Shown one piece after another: positions 40,201 through 48,555 of a DNA stretch of 64,000 bases (positions are counted from its first letter, which is position 1; the number at the start of each line of letters is the position of its first letter). A program made the translations under genes and the position numbers. Source of the stretch: Acidobacteriota bacterium (GTDB lineage: Bacteria; Acidobacteriota; Terriglobia; Bryobacterales; Bryobacteraceae); the NCBI GenBank assembly GCA_016870995.1, contig VFZU01000007.1, positions 1 to 64,000 on the forward strand, written 5' to 3'. The notes beneath the pieces are model-generated. The model was not told the DNA's origin. It was given only the letters and a program-made list of their open reading frames with translations, and ran no database searches.

Positions 40201-41498
40201 CTTTCGAGCACCGGTACTTCGCCACTGGTTGGAGTAAGCGTCTTTGCGCCCGAGAGCCTGAAGTCGCGGCTGCGAATGCCGCTTGAAATCGGGTGGTCGC
40301 CACGCCAGGTCTTGAGCACAAGTTCCTGTGTGCCTGTCGTAACGTAAAGCGCTGACGACTTTTCGGGTTTGGTCGGTGAGATCCCGTCGAAGATCAGAAG
40401 GCTGTCATCGGCTGCCTGAGGCGTGTATTGCTCGGGGCTGAAGTACGATGCCTCGACCAACGGGTTAGCGGCGAGCAGAGGCCGCCACACCTGAGGCTCG
40501 CGGCTGAATACTTTCGCGCGAACGCTCGGCAGGCTGGGGAGTTCCACTTCGACGCGATCATCGAGAGCAATGTCATCGCTTCCCAGCAAGCGCACTTCAA
40601 GCATGCCGGACGACTTGGTGCGATGTGTGAGCGTGAGAGTTTGCTCGGCACCCGCTGCGAGGGTCGCGTTGGTGCTGGCGACAGGGACGCCGCCGTAAGA
40701 CAGGCCAACCGCAAGGGGCTTGGGTCGAGAAGCGTAGTTTTTGATCGTGACCAGGACGTCCCAGACGTTTAGGTCTTCCAGGCTGCGGCGAACCCCGGCC
40801 TTTCGAATCCCGATGTTGTTGAGCGAGGTGTCGGTAACCAGCAAGCGAAGATTCTGGGGGACCTTCGAAATCTGTTCCTCACCAGAGGCCAGGCGAGCCG
40901 GACCGGCATAGACGATTTCCCCGGCAATGCCGCCCGCGCGGCGCTGGAGGGTGCCGGCGAACTCAAAGGCCGATTCGATATGTGTGCTGCCCGTGCCGCT
41001 ACGCAGCTCCTCAATAGCCTTGATGGTCTGCTGTCGATTGGTCTCAAGCGAGGTGCGTGGTGTCAGTAGTGTGCCGGCTTCGACGACGCTCACTTTGTCC
41101 TGCGTGGGCAGAGTCTTCAGCCAGGCAAGGGCCTTGCGCTTGGAGGCGGTGAGCACATTCACCCCTGCATCGGCACGGCTGGGAGCGGCGCTGGCCGCCG
41201 AAGCATCGAGGATCAGAACATGATTGTGAGGTGTGTAGCGTTCTCCACCCCAGCGTACTTGTGATGCGGCCAGGAGCAACAACGCAATGGCTAGCAACTG
41301 CAGCAGAAGGCTCCATGGTTGCTGTATGCGGCGACGTCGTTGCTGGCTCGGCGGAATCTGAGCAGCTTGCCAGAAGCGTAGCGTGGCTGCCTGAATGCGA
41401 ACCCGGGAGCGGTCGAGCAAGTAGAGCGCAACCACTGCGGCACTGATCAGCGTGAAGAGAGCGGAGAACTCAAGAAAGCTGAGATTTAAAAACTCCAT
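37269..41498 (-). CDS. Giant BatA-VWA fusion membrane protein
   Basis: 1409 residues. The N-terminus (about 1-90) is a BatA/aerotolerance domain with two membrane helices (FSALFTLISAAVVALYLL, LLLQLLAIALLLLAA). A degenerate VWA-like region follows at about 90-230 (HVLILDASAASAA). Near 600-650 are two more helices (LALAGGLILMVEWWLF, LKLAAVAAIAIALFGPA). A second half holds one VWA-like domain (TILADTSQSLT) and then a canonical VWA domain with the MIDAS motif DKSSSME at Asp970. A final helix (LWPLLLGLALLLNLIELFF) ends the protein. It looks like two separate BatA/VWA proteins joined. Zero gap after the DUF58 gene and the moxR upstream place it in a MoxR-type complex-assembly operon. Confidence 0.85.
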   Translation of the reverse strand: MEFLNLSFLEFSALFTLISAAVVALYLLDRSRVRIQAATLRFWQAAQIPPSQQRRRRIQQPWSLLLQLLAIALLLLAASQVRWGGERYTPHNHVLILDASAASAAPSRADAGVNVLTASKRKALAWLKTLPTQDKVSVVEAGTLLTPRTSLETNRQQTIKAIEELRSGTGSTHIESAFEFAGTLQRRAGGIAGEIVYAGPARLASGEEQISKVPQNLRLLVTDTSLNNIGIRKAGVRRSLEDLNVWDVLVTIKNYASRPKPLAVGLSYGGVPVASTNATLAAGAEQTLTLTHRTKSSGMLEVRLLGSDDIALDDRVEVELPSLPSVRAKVFSREPQVWRPLLAANPLVEASYFSPEQYTPQAADDSLLIFDGISPTKPEKSSALYVTTGTQELVLKTWRGDHPISSGIRSRDFRLSGAKTLTPTSGEVPVLESESGPLLMAGKGTVRLGFQPAKTAMRQEVTGPLLIANILRYLAPDSYKQWESVAASPGAIQLPVGDVESKTLQVLTGDGKALPFTVENGMLRSYMPYPGTVRILDGSREIVYSLTLPDLPDKSWDAPSSIASGIPPEGISSPEAKELWRWLALAGGLILMVEWWLFAKRQRLWLKLAAVAAIAIALFGPAMSLFETKLAVTILADTSQSLTQQDIDQLAARVSDVQRARGRHVVRVLPFARGVRPFTTEEATGTLKPTSGDVGLGTNLEAAIRDAIASTPAGLVPHFVVVSDGMETEGNAMQALWQAQQMNIPIDTYLLKGRQKPQLSIEAVKMPPQAFAGEKFPVEITLRSPREASAKLDLKAEGKTIGAGDVKLKPGSNDLTITSAITTSGVIHLSGTLNAGELGEARFDQAVYIQKPRMLYVTQDPAGTDINFMRAVDSYQFEVTKQADLPIDTLQKYEVVVLNNQDLAGYSPTAKGAIETYVKRGGGLLTIGGERNQYVEKKPGTPEDALERTLPAKLAPPRSPEGTCVVLIVDKSSSMEGRKMELARIASIGVIENLRPIDLIGVLIFDNSHQWAVPIRKAEDKVLIKRLVAGVTPDGGTQIAPALTEAFKKIVPVKATFKHIVLLTDGISEEGDSINLAREAGTQRVTISTVGLGQDVNKGYLEKVAQFSKGKSYFLTDPSGLEQILLRDVMEFTGSTAVEKPAQPILMRAAEILDGTAIDKAPVLKGYVKYEAKPSADLLLTVPGEKGDTKDPLLARWQYGLGRVTVFTSDAKSRWAENWMAWRGFDRFWGNVLRDLLPHSESEDSSLTFDPTNRELEVTYRLPSSEDAKTTPPAIFAFGPYEFRQPVPLQKVAAGVYRGRLLIADRTGLFRVRPAETTRLFPEVGFYRQESEVVEYGNNSELLKQLARFSGGTFEPKSGDIFRGGGRQIETSLALWPLLLGLALLLNLIELFFRKGVREYFQRKTENFS

Positions 41499-42380
41499 TT
41501 AGCGCAACCCCTGTGTGGCAACAAGTGCGCCGAAGACGGCATCTTCCACGTTGGTGCTGGTGGGCAAGCCGGAATAGCGTCCCTGGTTGCGCAAGGCGAG
41601 ACGGCGAAGCTCTTCAGCATAGACATCGAACGCATCGGTGTACTGTTGGCGCGCCGATGTGTCGAAAGTCAGTTTGACCTGTTTGCCCGATTCCACTTCA
41701 GTGATTTCGAGATCACCTTCCGCTGCAGGAGTGCGGTCTTCATCATTCCAAACCTGGATCAGGGTGAGTTCGTGGCCATAGTCAGCGAGGTATTGCAGCG
41801 GGCGCATCCAATCCTCTTCGCCGAGAAAATCCGAAATCACGATGATGAGACCCTTTTGACGTCCGCCACCAAGAAACTCACGGACAACGCGATTGAAGTC
41901 GGTCTTGCCGGTGGCTTCGAGCGCAGAAAGGTAATCAGCGACTGGGGAGAACTGGTGGCGGCCTCCGCCGCAGGCAAGGCCCTCTTCAAGCGATTCACGA
42001 AACGGAATCAACTGCATGGCATCCAGGCGCACGAGACCGACATAGGTAATGGCGGCGGCCAGCCGTCGCGCATAATCCCACTTGCCACCAAGATTCATAC
42101 TGGCGCTCGAATCAAGAAAGAGGCGGATCGGAACTCGCGGCTCGATCGTGAAGAGTTTGAGGAACATCTTCTCGAGGCGCATGTAGGCGCGCCAATTCAC
42201 AGCGCGAAGGTCGTCGCCACTCGAAAAGTTGCGATGGTCAAGAAACTCCTGGCCGGGCCCGGAGAATCGGCTGGCGTTATGTCCGCCGACAACCCCAGGA
42301 AACGACTTCTGCCAATGAATGGTAAGCCGCTCCAGCCTTTCGAGAAAGGCTTTTTCGATTTTTAACTCTTGACGCGCCAC
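41499..42380 (-). CDS. DUF58 domain protein
   Basis: 293 residues. The DUF58 signature GDDLRAVNWRAYMRLEKMFLK is near residue 55, followed by a VWA-like fold (RLFLDSSASMNLGG...) with partial MIDAS residues, LIIVISDFLGEEDW and the C-terminal DTSARQQYTDAFDVYA. DUF58 proteins sit between moxR and VWA genes and are thought to be adaptors in MoxR AAA chaperone systems. Its stop TAA directly abuts the ATG of the giant VWA gene, and it starts 9 bases after the moxR stop. Confidence 0.92.
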   Translation of the reverse strand: MARQELKIEKAFLERLERLTIHWQKSFPGVVGGHNASRFSGPGQEFLDHRNFSSGDDLRAVNWRAYMRLEKMFLKLFTIEPRVPIRLFLDSSASMNLGGKWDYARRLAAAITYVGLVRLDAMQLIPFRESLEEGLACGGGRHQFSPVADYLSALEATGKTDFNRVVREFLGGGRQKGLIIVISDFLGEEDWMRPLQYLADYGHELTLIQVWNDEDRTPAAEGDLEITEVESGKQVKLTFDTSARQQYTDAFDVYAEELRRLALRNQGRYSGLPTSTNVEDAVFGALVATQGLR

Positions 42381-42389
42381 GCTGAATGC

Positions 42390-43364
42390 TTACTTCCGGG
42401 GGATGCCTTTGAGGATTTCAGGGAGGATCGTTTCTGTCGTTTGTCCGTCGGCGTGAGCGTCGAAATTGAGGATGACGCGATGGCGGAGAACCGATGGCGA
42501 AACTGCGGCGATATCGTCGATGCTGAGGTGCGCACGGCCCTGCATCATGGCGCGGACACGGCCGCATTCCACCAGAGATTGCGCGCCGCGCGGCGAGCTG
42601 CCGTAGCGGATATATTTCTTGGCCAAAGGATGCGCTTGGCCTTGGTCGGGTTGTGTTGCCATCACCAGGTCAACAGCAAAGTCCTGCACGTGCGGGGCGA
42701 CAAGCACTTCACGGCAAAGCTTGCGCATTTCGAGAATGCCAGCGATATCGAGTTTCGGCTCGATTTGCGCTTCGTCGCGGGTGATGGTCCGCTCGACGAT
42801 GGTGGCAAGGTCGTTGCGATTCGGGTAGCGCACCAGGATTTTCATCAGGAAGCGATCGAGCTGCGCTTCCGGCAGCGGATAGGTGCCTTCCATTTCGATC
42901 GGGTTCTGCGTGGCCATAACGAGGAAGGGGCTCTCGAGTTGGTGCGTCGTGGTTCCAGTGGTAACCGTGCGCTCCTGCATCGCTTCGAGCAATGCGCTTT
43001 GGGTCTTTGGTGTGGCGCGGTTGATTTCGTCGGCGAGCACCAGGTTTGAGAAGATCGGGCCAGCCTGGAATCGGAAGCTCTTGTGTCCGCGATCATCCGT
43101 ATCCATGATCATGCTGCCGACGATGTCAGCGGGCATTAGGTCCGGGGTGAACTGGATGCGGCTGTACTTGAGATGGAGTACGCGAGACAGGGTGCGTAAG
43201 AGGGTAGTTTTGCCGAGGCCGGGAACTCCTTCAAGAAGCACGTGGCCGCCGCCGAGGAGGCAAATGAGCACTCCCTGAACCACTTCATCCTGTCCGACGA
43301 TGATTTTGCCGATTTCGTCCGTTACCGTCCTGATGCGCTGTGTCGCAGCCGAGAGATCGCTCAC
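42390..43364 (-). CDS. MoxR-family AAA+ ATPase
   Basis: 324 residues. Walker A GVPGLGKTTLL, Walker B NLVLADEINRATPKTQSALLEAMQE, sensor 1 VMATQNPIEMEGTYPLPEAQLDRF, and the C-terminal lid with SPRGAQSLVECGRVRAM. MoxR ATPases act as chaperones for metal insertion or assembly of VWA-containing partners. It heads a three-gene operon with DUF58 and VWA genes that encode the usual partners. The motifs are complete. Confidence 0.94.
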   Translation of the reverse strand: MSDLSAATQRIRTVTDEIGKIIVGQDEVVQGVLICLLGGGHVLLEGVPGLGKTTLLRTLSRVLHLKYSRIQFTPDLMPADIVGSMIMDTDDRGHKSFRFQAGPIFSNLVLADEINRATPKTQSALLEAMQERTVTTGTTTHQLESPFLVMATQNPIEMEGTYPLPEAQLDRFLMKILVRYPNRNDLATIVERTITRDEAQIEPKLDIAGILEMRKLCREVLVAPHVQDFAVDLVMATQPDQGQAHPLAKKYIRYGSSPRGAQSLVECGRVRAMMQGRAHLSIDDIAAVSPSVLRHRVILNFDAHADGQTTETILPEILKGIPRK

Positions 43365-43452
43365 ATTGTCATCTTATGCAAAAAGGGTATGGCAGCGTGA
43401 AGACAAACGACACGGAATCAAGCCGATATACAAAATTGATAGGGCTGAGAGG

Positions 43453-44001
43453 TTAATAAAACAGGTATTTCCGCCACTGCTCGTCGCTGCGGGCGAGCAG
43501 CCGCATCAGGTGGCGCGATGTATGAAGGCTAAAGGGCTTTGGCGGCTTCAGGAGCCGGAAGTTTGCTTCCTCCGGTGTGCGGCTACCCTTGCGGTTATTG
43601 CAGGGGTGGCAGCAGGCGACGAGATTCTCCCAGCTAGTAGCGCCGCCACGGGAGCGTGGCATGACGTGGTCGAGCGTGAGTTCGCCGGCAGGCATCACCT
43701 TCTGGCAGTACTGACAGGTGTACTTGTCGCGCATGAGGATGTTCTTGCGCGAAAGGGACCTGGTCTGATGCGGAATGCGGCGATAGTCGTGCAGTCGAAT
43801 GACGCTCGGCAGGCGGATATCCTTGCGTGTGGAATGGACATGGTTCTGAGTGTGCTCCTCGGCGCTAGCCACTCCTTTGAGGATCAGCACCAGAGCGCGC
43901 CGTGCGGCACACACATTAATCGGCTCGAAGCTGGCGTTGAGAACCAGCACCGGCTTATGGAGTCGATCGAGGGCGTGTCGATCATGCATTCGTTCGATCA
44001 T
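43453..44001 (-). CDS. HNH endonuclease
   Basis: 182 residues. The start at 44001 is preceded by GGAG at the right spacing. The C-terminal half is an HNH nuclease with zinc ligands CQYCQ and CHPCN and the catalytic block [24 protein letters not shown]. The N-terminal 80 residues ([26 protein letters not shown]) match the widespread cyanobacterial/acidobacterial HNH family often found as single housekeeping-like genes. The role is unknown (DNA repair or restriction). It lies 9 bases after comF on the same strand. Confidence 0.9.
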   Translation of the reverse strand: MIERMHDRHALDRLHKPVLVLNASFEPINVCAARRALVLILKGVASAEEHTQNHVHSTRKDIRLPSVIRLHDYRRIPHQTRSLSRKNILMRDKYTCQYCQKVMPAGELTLDHVMPRSRGGATSWENLVACCHPCNNRKGSRTPEEANFRLLKPPKPFSLHTSRHLMRLLARSDEQWRKYLFY

Positions 44002-44010
44002 CGGAGCTCC

Positions 44011-44751
44011 TTAGACAAACTGCGAAACAGCGACTGCAGCCTCCGGCCCCGCACCGATCCGGCGATCGGCACGAGCCAGAGCCAAAATAGCGACATACGA
44101 CGCACCGGCTTTTTTCAAAGCCGAAGCGCAGGCATTAGCGGACGCGCCCGTTGTGAGCACGTCGTCAATCAACAAAATCCGTTTTTCGCGGACCCGTTCC
44201 GGGTCCGGTACACGGAAGGCATCCTTTACGTTCTGGCGACGTTCTTTGCCGGATAGCCCGGCTTGCTTTTGTGTGTTCTTGTGGCGGATCACCCAATTGC
44301 GTTCGAGCGGGATGGGGGCGATGTCCTTGAGAGCTTCGGCGAGCTTTTCGGCCTGGTTGAAGCCTCGATCTCGCAGGCGCTTGCTATGGATCGGCATGGG
44401 CACCATCGCGTCGAACTTCACTTCGCGCGGGTAGCCGGTTCGCATGAACTTGCCGAGAGGTTTGCCGAGGCGCTCCATCGGCTCGTATTTATAGAGCTGA
44501 ATGAGCGTGCGGAGACGGCCGTCGTAGGAACCGACGCAGTACATTGCGTCGAACTGCGTGATGCCGGAACGGCAAAGGCGGCAACGTCCGTCGGTGTCTA
44601 GGGCAGCCTCAGTATTGAAAGGTGCATAGCACTGCACGCAGAAGGTTCCAGCTGAGAGGGGTTCGGGGTGGGAAAGGCAGGGGGAACAAACAGGGTAAGG
44701 GGGGAAGCCACTCAAGCGGGTGCCACATACGCGACAATCGTCGGGAAACAT
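44011..44751 (-). CDS. ComF family phosphoribosyltransferase-like protein
   Basis: 246 residues. Two N-terminal zinc-finger-like Cys pairs (CRVCG...CSPC, CVQC...CRLCR) precede a PRT domain with VPMPIHSKRLRDRGFNQAEKLA, KNTQKQAGLSGKERRQNV and the PRPP loop ILLIDDVLTTGAS. ComF homologues help DNA uptake or primosome restart. The ATG at 44751 begins directly before FPDDCRVCG. The same frame stays open for about 130 bases upstream and reads ASDLVTEAVAGVLAL, which looks like the usual N-terminal helix, but no ATG, GTG or TTG occurs there; the true start may be non-standard. Confidence 0.87.
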   Translation of the reverse strand: MFPDDCRVCGTRLSGFPPYPVCSPCLSHPEPLSAGTFCVQCYAPFNTEAALDTDGRCRLCRSGITQFDAMYCVGSYDGRLRTLIQLYKYEPMERLGKPLGKFMRTGYPREVKFDAMVPMPIHSKRLRDRGFNQAEKLAEALKDIAPIPLERNWVIRHKNTQKQAGLSGKERRQNVKDAFRVPDPERVREKRILLIDDVLTTGASANACASALKKAGASYVAILALARADRRIGAGPEAAVAVSQFV

Positions 44752-44921
44752 AAGCGCAAGAACACCCGCGACGGCTTCCGTGACAAGGTCACTCGCCGTC
44801 GTGATTCCTCCTCGAGGCTCTCCTATACGGGGTTTGCGTCGAGGCTTAATCGCATCTATCAGGTCGCGAAACAGAGTTGTCGCGAAGATGCACCTCCCTG
44901 AAGCTATGATTGTATCTCAAG

Positions 44922-45995
44922 ATGTCAGAGTCCGCGCCACAGCCCGAAACCAGCGCCGCCGCCGAACAGCGCCGTCGCCTGGAAACGCTCGGCCGATTGG
45001 CGGGAAGTGTGGTGCATGACTTCAACAATCTGCTAATGGTGATCGACAGCTATGCGCGGATGATGCTTGAGGAACCGCATCTATCCTCGAACCTGCGCGA
45101 GAGTGCAACCGAGATTCTTGGCGCGACGGAAAGGGCATCCAACCTCACCGGGCAACTGCTGGCTTTTACTCGCAAGAAGAGTCCTGCGCCGGTGACGCTT
45201 GACTTGAATGGACAGCTGGTTTCGATGCGTTCTTTGCTTGAGAGACTACTCGGGGAAACCGTATTGCTCGATTACGAGCTGAGTGCTGAACCGGTTTATG
45301 CCCGCGGGCAGAATGGGCAGCTGGAACAGATTGTGCTGAATCTGATCATCAACGCCCGGGATGCGATGCCGGTGGGAGGGCGGATTGTGGTGAGGACGCG
45401 CCGTGATGGCGGCAGTGTTTACCTTGAGGTGGAGGATAACGGCGAGGGTATTCCAGCGCATCTGGCAGGGCAGATTTTCGAGCCGTTTTTCACGACGAAA
45501 CCTGAAGGCAAAGGGACGGGGATCGGGCTTTCGCTGGTAAGCGAGATTGTTGCGGAATGGGGTGGAACGATCGAGGTAGCTTCGCAGCCCGGGCGCGGGG
45601 CGCGGTTCTTGATCACCCTGCCGAGGGTTTCGCCAGCAGCGAAGAGTTCCGGTACGATCCTGGTGGCCGAAGACGAGGATGCGGTGCGGACGCTGATTCG
45701 GAGGGCGCTTGAGCAGCAGGGGTACAAGGTGCTGGAGGCGGCCAGCGAAGCCGCCGCCATTGAGGTGATTCACGGCGCAACCCAATTGAATCTTTTGATT
45801 ACAGACCTGGAACTGAAGGGTGGCAACGGCCGAAACGTTCGCGGGAAGCTGCTGGCGGCGCATCCTTCTGCCCGTGTCCTCTACATCTCGGGGTACCTAT
45901 AGGACCCTCCCCCTGCCGGGGAAATGGCTCTTCAGAAGCCTTTTTCGCCAAAAGCTCTAGTACTAGCAGTACAAGATCTACTAAAATCTCATTAG
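44922..45995 (+). pseudogene. Hybrid histidine kinase (HisKA-HATPase-REC) interrupted by in-frame TAG
   Basis: From the ATG at 44922 the protein has a HisKA domain with phospho-acceptor His32 (VVHDFNNLL), a HATPase with the N box NLIINARDA, G1 box DNGEGIP and G2 box GKGTGIGLS, and then a REC domain with acidic pocket VAEDED and phospho-acceptor Asp295 (LITDLE). Translation stops at TAG 45900-45902, right after YISGYL. The same frame continues for 30 codons with LQKPFSPKALVLAVQDLL, which is the expected end of a REC domain including the conserved Lys (codon at 45936), to a second stop at 45995. So the last helix and Lys are lost unless the TAG is read through. No sensor domain is present. An HPt gene follows 63 bases later. 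Confidence 0.8.
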
Positions 45996-46058
45996 CTTTT
46001 GAAGATTTGATTAAAGAGCCTCTGGTTCTTGGTCGATTTCTATCTTGAAGAGAGTCCA

Positions 46059-46406
46059 GTGCAAGCACAGCTATTTGATCGGGAAGCCGCGTTGGCCCGC
46101 GTCGGGGATGACGAGGATCTGTTGACTGAACTCATCAAAATTTTTCTCGACGATTACCCGAATAGCATGACGGCTATTGACGAGGCGGTTGCTGAGCATG
46201 ACGCTTCGCGGCTGGAGCGGGCGGCTCATACGCTCAAGGGTGCGGTTGCCAATTTCGGTGCCGATGCGGTGGTGAAAGAGGCATTTGAGCTGGAGCAGCA
46301 GGGGCGAAGAGGGGACTTGTCGCACGCAACGGAGAATCTGACCCGGTTGCATGAGATTATTCGCCAACTGGATTACGAATTACGCCCGATCACAGGGAAT
46401 TCCTAG
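46059..46406 (+). CDS. Histidine phosphotransfer (HPt) domain protein
   Basis: 115 residues from a GTG at 46059 with GAAGAGAG upstream; a TTG at 46029 would add ten residues. It is a single four-helix HPt domain with the phospho-acceptor His57 in AAHTLKGAVANFGA. HPt proteins relay phosphate between REC domains. Its position just after the hybrid kinase suggests a phosphorelay, but the kinase REC domain is truncated, so the relay may be broken. The next gene, mqnD, starts 30 bases later and is unrelated in function. Confidence 0.85.
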   Translation: MQAQLFDREAALARVGDDEDLLTELIKIFLDDYPNSMTAIDEAVAEHDASRLERAAHTLKGAVANFGADAVVKEAFELEQQGRRGDLSHATENLTRLHEIIRQLDYELRPITGNS

Positions 46407-46436
46407 CCAATTTGTTAGACTGGAGTTTCAGCCATT

Positions 46437-47282
46437 ATGGAAGAAACTTCACTCCGGGAAATCGTCTGCGCCCACAGTCCTGACTCAGACGACGCATACA
46501 TGTTTTACGCCTTGGCCACCCGCAAACTGCGGTCTCCCCTGGTGAACTTTGTACATCAATTGTCGGACATACAGCTCCTGAATCAGAAGGCGATGGAGGG
46601 TGTTTATGACCTTACGGCCATTTCCTATCACGCCTATCCTTACGTTGCTGACAAATACCAACTGATGGCTGCGGGTTCGAGTATCGGCGATGGCTACGGG
46701 CCGATGATCGTCGCGATGTCGCCGATGTCGCCGGATGATCTCAAGGGCAAGCGGATCGCGGTACCTGGGAAGATGACGACTGCCTATTTGACGCTCAAGA
46801 TCTTTCAGCCGGATTTCATCGAGGTGGTTGTGCCATTCGATAAGATCCTCGATGCGGTGGAGGAAGGCTCTGCCGATGCAGGGCTTGTGATCCACGAAGC
46901 TCAACTTACTTACGGACGAGGCGGTTTTCATAAGATCATCGACTTGGGCGTGTGGTGGAAGAAGCTTTATGACCTTCCGTTGCCGCTTGGCGCCAATGCG
47001 ATTCTCCGCAGCCTGCCGGAAGACATCAAGAGCGAGTGCTGCCGCTTGATGAAGGCCAGCATTCAGTACGCAATCGACAACAAGGAAGAAGCGCTGAACT
47101 ACGCGATGCAGTTTGCGCGCGACATGGAGCAGCCTCTGGCTGAGAAGTTTGTCGGGATGTATGTGAACCACTACACCGTGGATTGCGGTGAGGTGATTCC
47201 GGTGGCAGCGCAAAAGCTGCTTGATATGGGCCATGACCTCGGATTGATCCCCAACCGTGTCAAAGTTGAATTTGCTCGCTAA
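46437..47282 (+). CDS. mqnD: 1,4-dihydroxy-6-naphthoate synthase (futalosine pathway)
   Basis: 281 residues. The family start CAHSPDSDDAYMFYALAT, followed by TAISYHAYPYVAD, GYGPMIVA, AVPGKMTTAYLTLKIF, AGLVIHEAQLTY, LPLGANAI and a C-terminal NHYTVDCGE, identifies MqnD, a periplasmic-binding-protein-like fold that converts cyclic dehypoxanthine futalosine to 1,4-dihydroxy-6-naphthoate in menaquinone synthesis. Its presence indicates the futalosine rather than the classical Men route. The downstream HEAT-repeat gene overlaps its end by 26 bases. Confidence 0.92.
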   Translation: MEETSLREIVCAHSPDSDDAYMFYALATRKLRSPLVNFVHQLSDIQLLNQKAMEGVYDLTAISYHAYPYVADKYQLMAAGSSIGDGYGPMIVAMSPMSPDDLKGKRIAVPGKMTTAYLTLKIFQPDFIEVVVPFDKILDAVEEGSADAGLVIHEAQLTYGRGGFHKIIDLGVWWKKLYDLPLPLGANAILRSLPEDIKSECCRLMKASIQYAIDNKEEALNYAMQFARDMEQPLAEKFVGMYVNHYTVDCGEVIPVAAQKLLDMGHDLGLIPNRVKVEFAR

Positions 47283-48540
47283 AATCGCTTTCTCAGTGCT
47301 GCTGACCCTGGGTCAGCTTGGAGGACAAGACCGTCCCAAGGACAAGATCAAGAACCTGGAGGCGCTTGCCAAGCAGGGCAAGGGGGCAGTGCCCTCGATT
47401 GCTGCTTATCAGCGAGACCCAGACCTTTCGGTGCGCTATGCGACGGTGGAGGCGCTGATTGACGCGGGCGGTGTTGAGTCTGTCGATGCGCTGCGCGTGA
47501 GTTGTCAGGATGGCGCGGCTGAAGTGCAGCGCCTCGCCGTTGCGGGCATCGTGAACTTCTACCGGCCAGGCTATGTGCGCAAGGGCGTGCGTGCGCGGAT
47601 TACGGCGATTAACGAGAAGATCACGGGTTCGTCGAATGAGCCCTTGCTCGATCCTTATGTGACGGCGCGGGCCGAGGACATCGAGGCTGTGCGCGGGGTT
47701 TTGTTGAAGGGGTCGAACCGGGCGGCAAAACTGCAGGCGGCACAGGCGCTGGGTACAATGCGCGCGAAATCTGCTTTGCCTGATCTTTATCCGCTGCTCC
47801 AGTCGAAGGACGATCCGATGATGCTGGCGGCGCTCCGCGCTATTGAAGTGGCGGGAGACAAAGCGGCGGCAGCAGAAACCCAGTTTTTGTTGCGCGATTT
47901 GAATGATCGCATTCAGGCGCGGGCCATCTCGATCAACGGAATCTTCCGTAATGAAGCGGCGCTGCCGGATTTGGCCGAGGTGTTTGCGCGCGGCCGTTCT
48001 CCGCAGAGCCGGGCGGCGGCGCTGGAGGCGATCGCGATGATCGGGTCGGCGGAGAGTATGGGTTTGTTTGAGCAGAATCTGGAGAACCGGGACGACCGGC
48101 TGCGGGGCTATGCCGCCGAAGGTGTGGGCCGGGTGGGGAATCCTAATTCGAAGGCAAAGCTCGAGGAACTGTTTAAGGCAGAATCGAGCCAGCGGGCGCG
48201 GTTGGGGCAGGCGTTTGCCCTGGTGCGATTTGGACAACTGGATGGGGGCGAGTTCAGCCCGATGACGTATTTGTTCAACACGCTGAATTCCGCGGCCTGG
48301 AATGGGTTCGCTGAAGGGTATTTGCGGGAATTGGCGCGCGAAGACCGGGTGCGGGCTGTATTCAAGGAAAAAGCGCCGACGGCGACGAGATCCGAGAAGA
48401 TCGGGCTTGCAAGAATCCTAGCGGCCGAGGGTCAGGCATCGGATCGGGAACTGGTTGACGCCCTGGCGCATGACCGGGAAGCTGCTGTGGCCGAAGAAGG
48501 CATCAAAGCGGCGCGGGCGCTTGGGGCGCGCTTCCCCTAA
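47257..48540 (+). CDS. Secreted HEAT-repeat protein
   Basis: 427 residues from a GTG inside the mqnD end. A signal-like stretch (IAFSVLLTLGQLGGQ) is followed by about eight HEAT repeats (for example SVRYATVEALIDAGG, AAKLQAAQALGTMRAKSALPDL, LRGYAAEGVGRVGNPNSKAKL). HEAT repeats form protein-binding solenoids. No catalytic motif is visible. The codon third positions are strongly G-rich on this strand, in contrast to genes left of 30 kb. The link to mqnD is positional only. Confidence 0.78.
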   Translation: MSKLNLLAKIAFSVLLTLGQLGGQDRPKDKIKNLEALAKQGKGAVPSIAAYQRDPDLSVRYATVEALIDAGGVESVDALRVSCQDGAAEVQRLAVAGIVNFYRPGYVRKGVRARITAINEKITGSSNEPLLDPYVTARAEDIEAVRGVLLKGSNRAAKLQAAQALGTMRAKSALPDLYPLLQSKDDPMMLAALRAIEVAGDKAAAAETQFLLRDLNDRIQARAISINGIFRNEAALPDLAEVFARGRSPQSRAAALEAIAMIGSAESMGLFEQNLENRDDRLRGYAAEGVGRVGNPNSKAKLEELFKAESSQRARLGQAFALVRFGQLDGGEFSPMTYLFNTLNSAAWNGFAEGYLRELAREDRVRAVFKEKAPTATRSEKIGLARILAAEGQASDRELVDALAHDREAAVAEEGIKAARALGARFP

Positions 48541-48555
48541 TTGGGTTCGTTTTGT

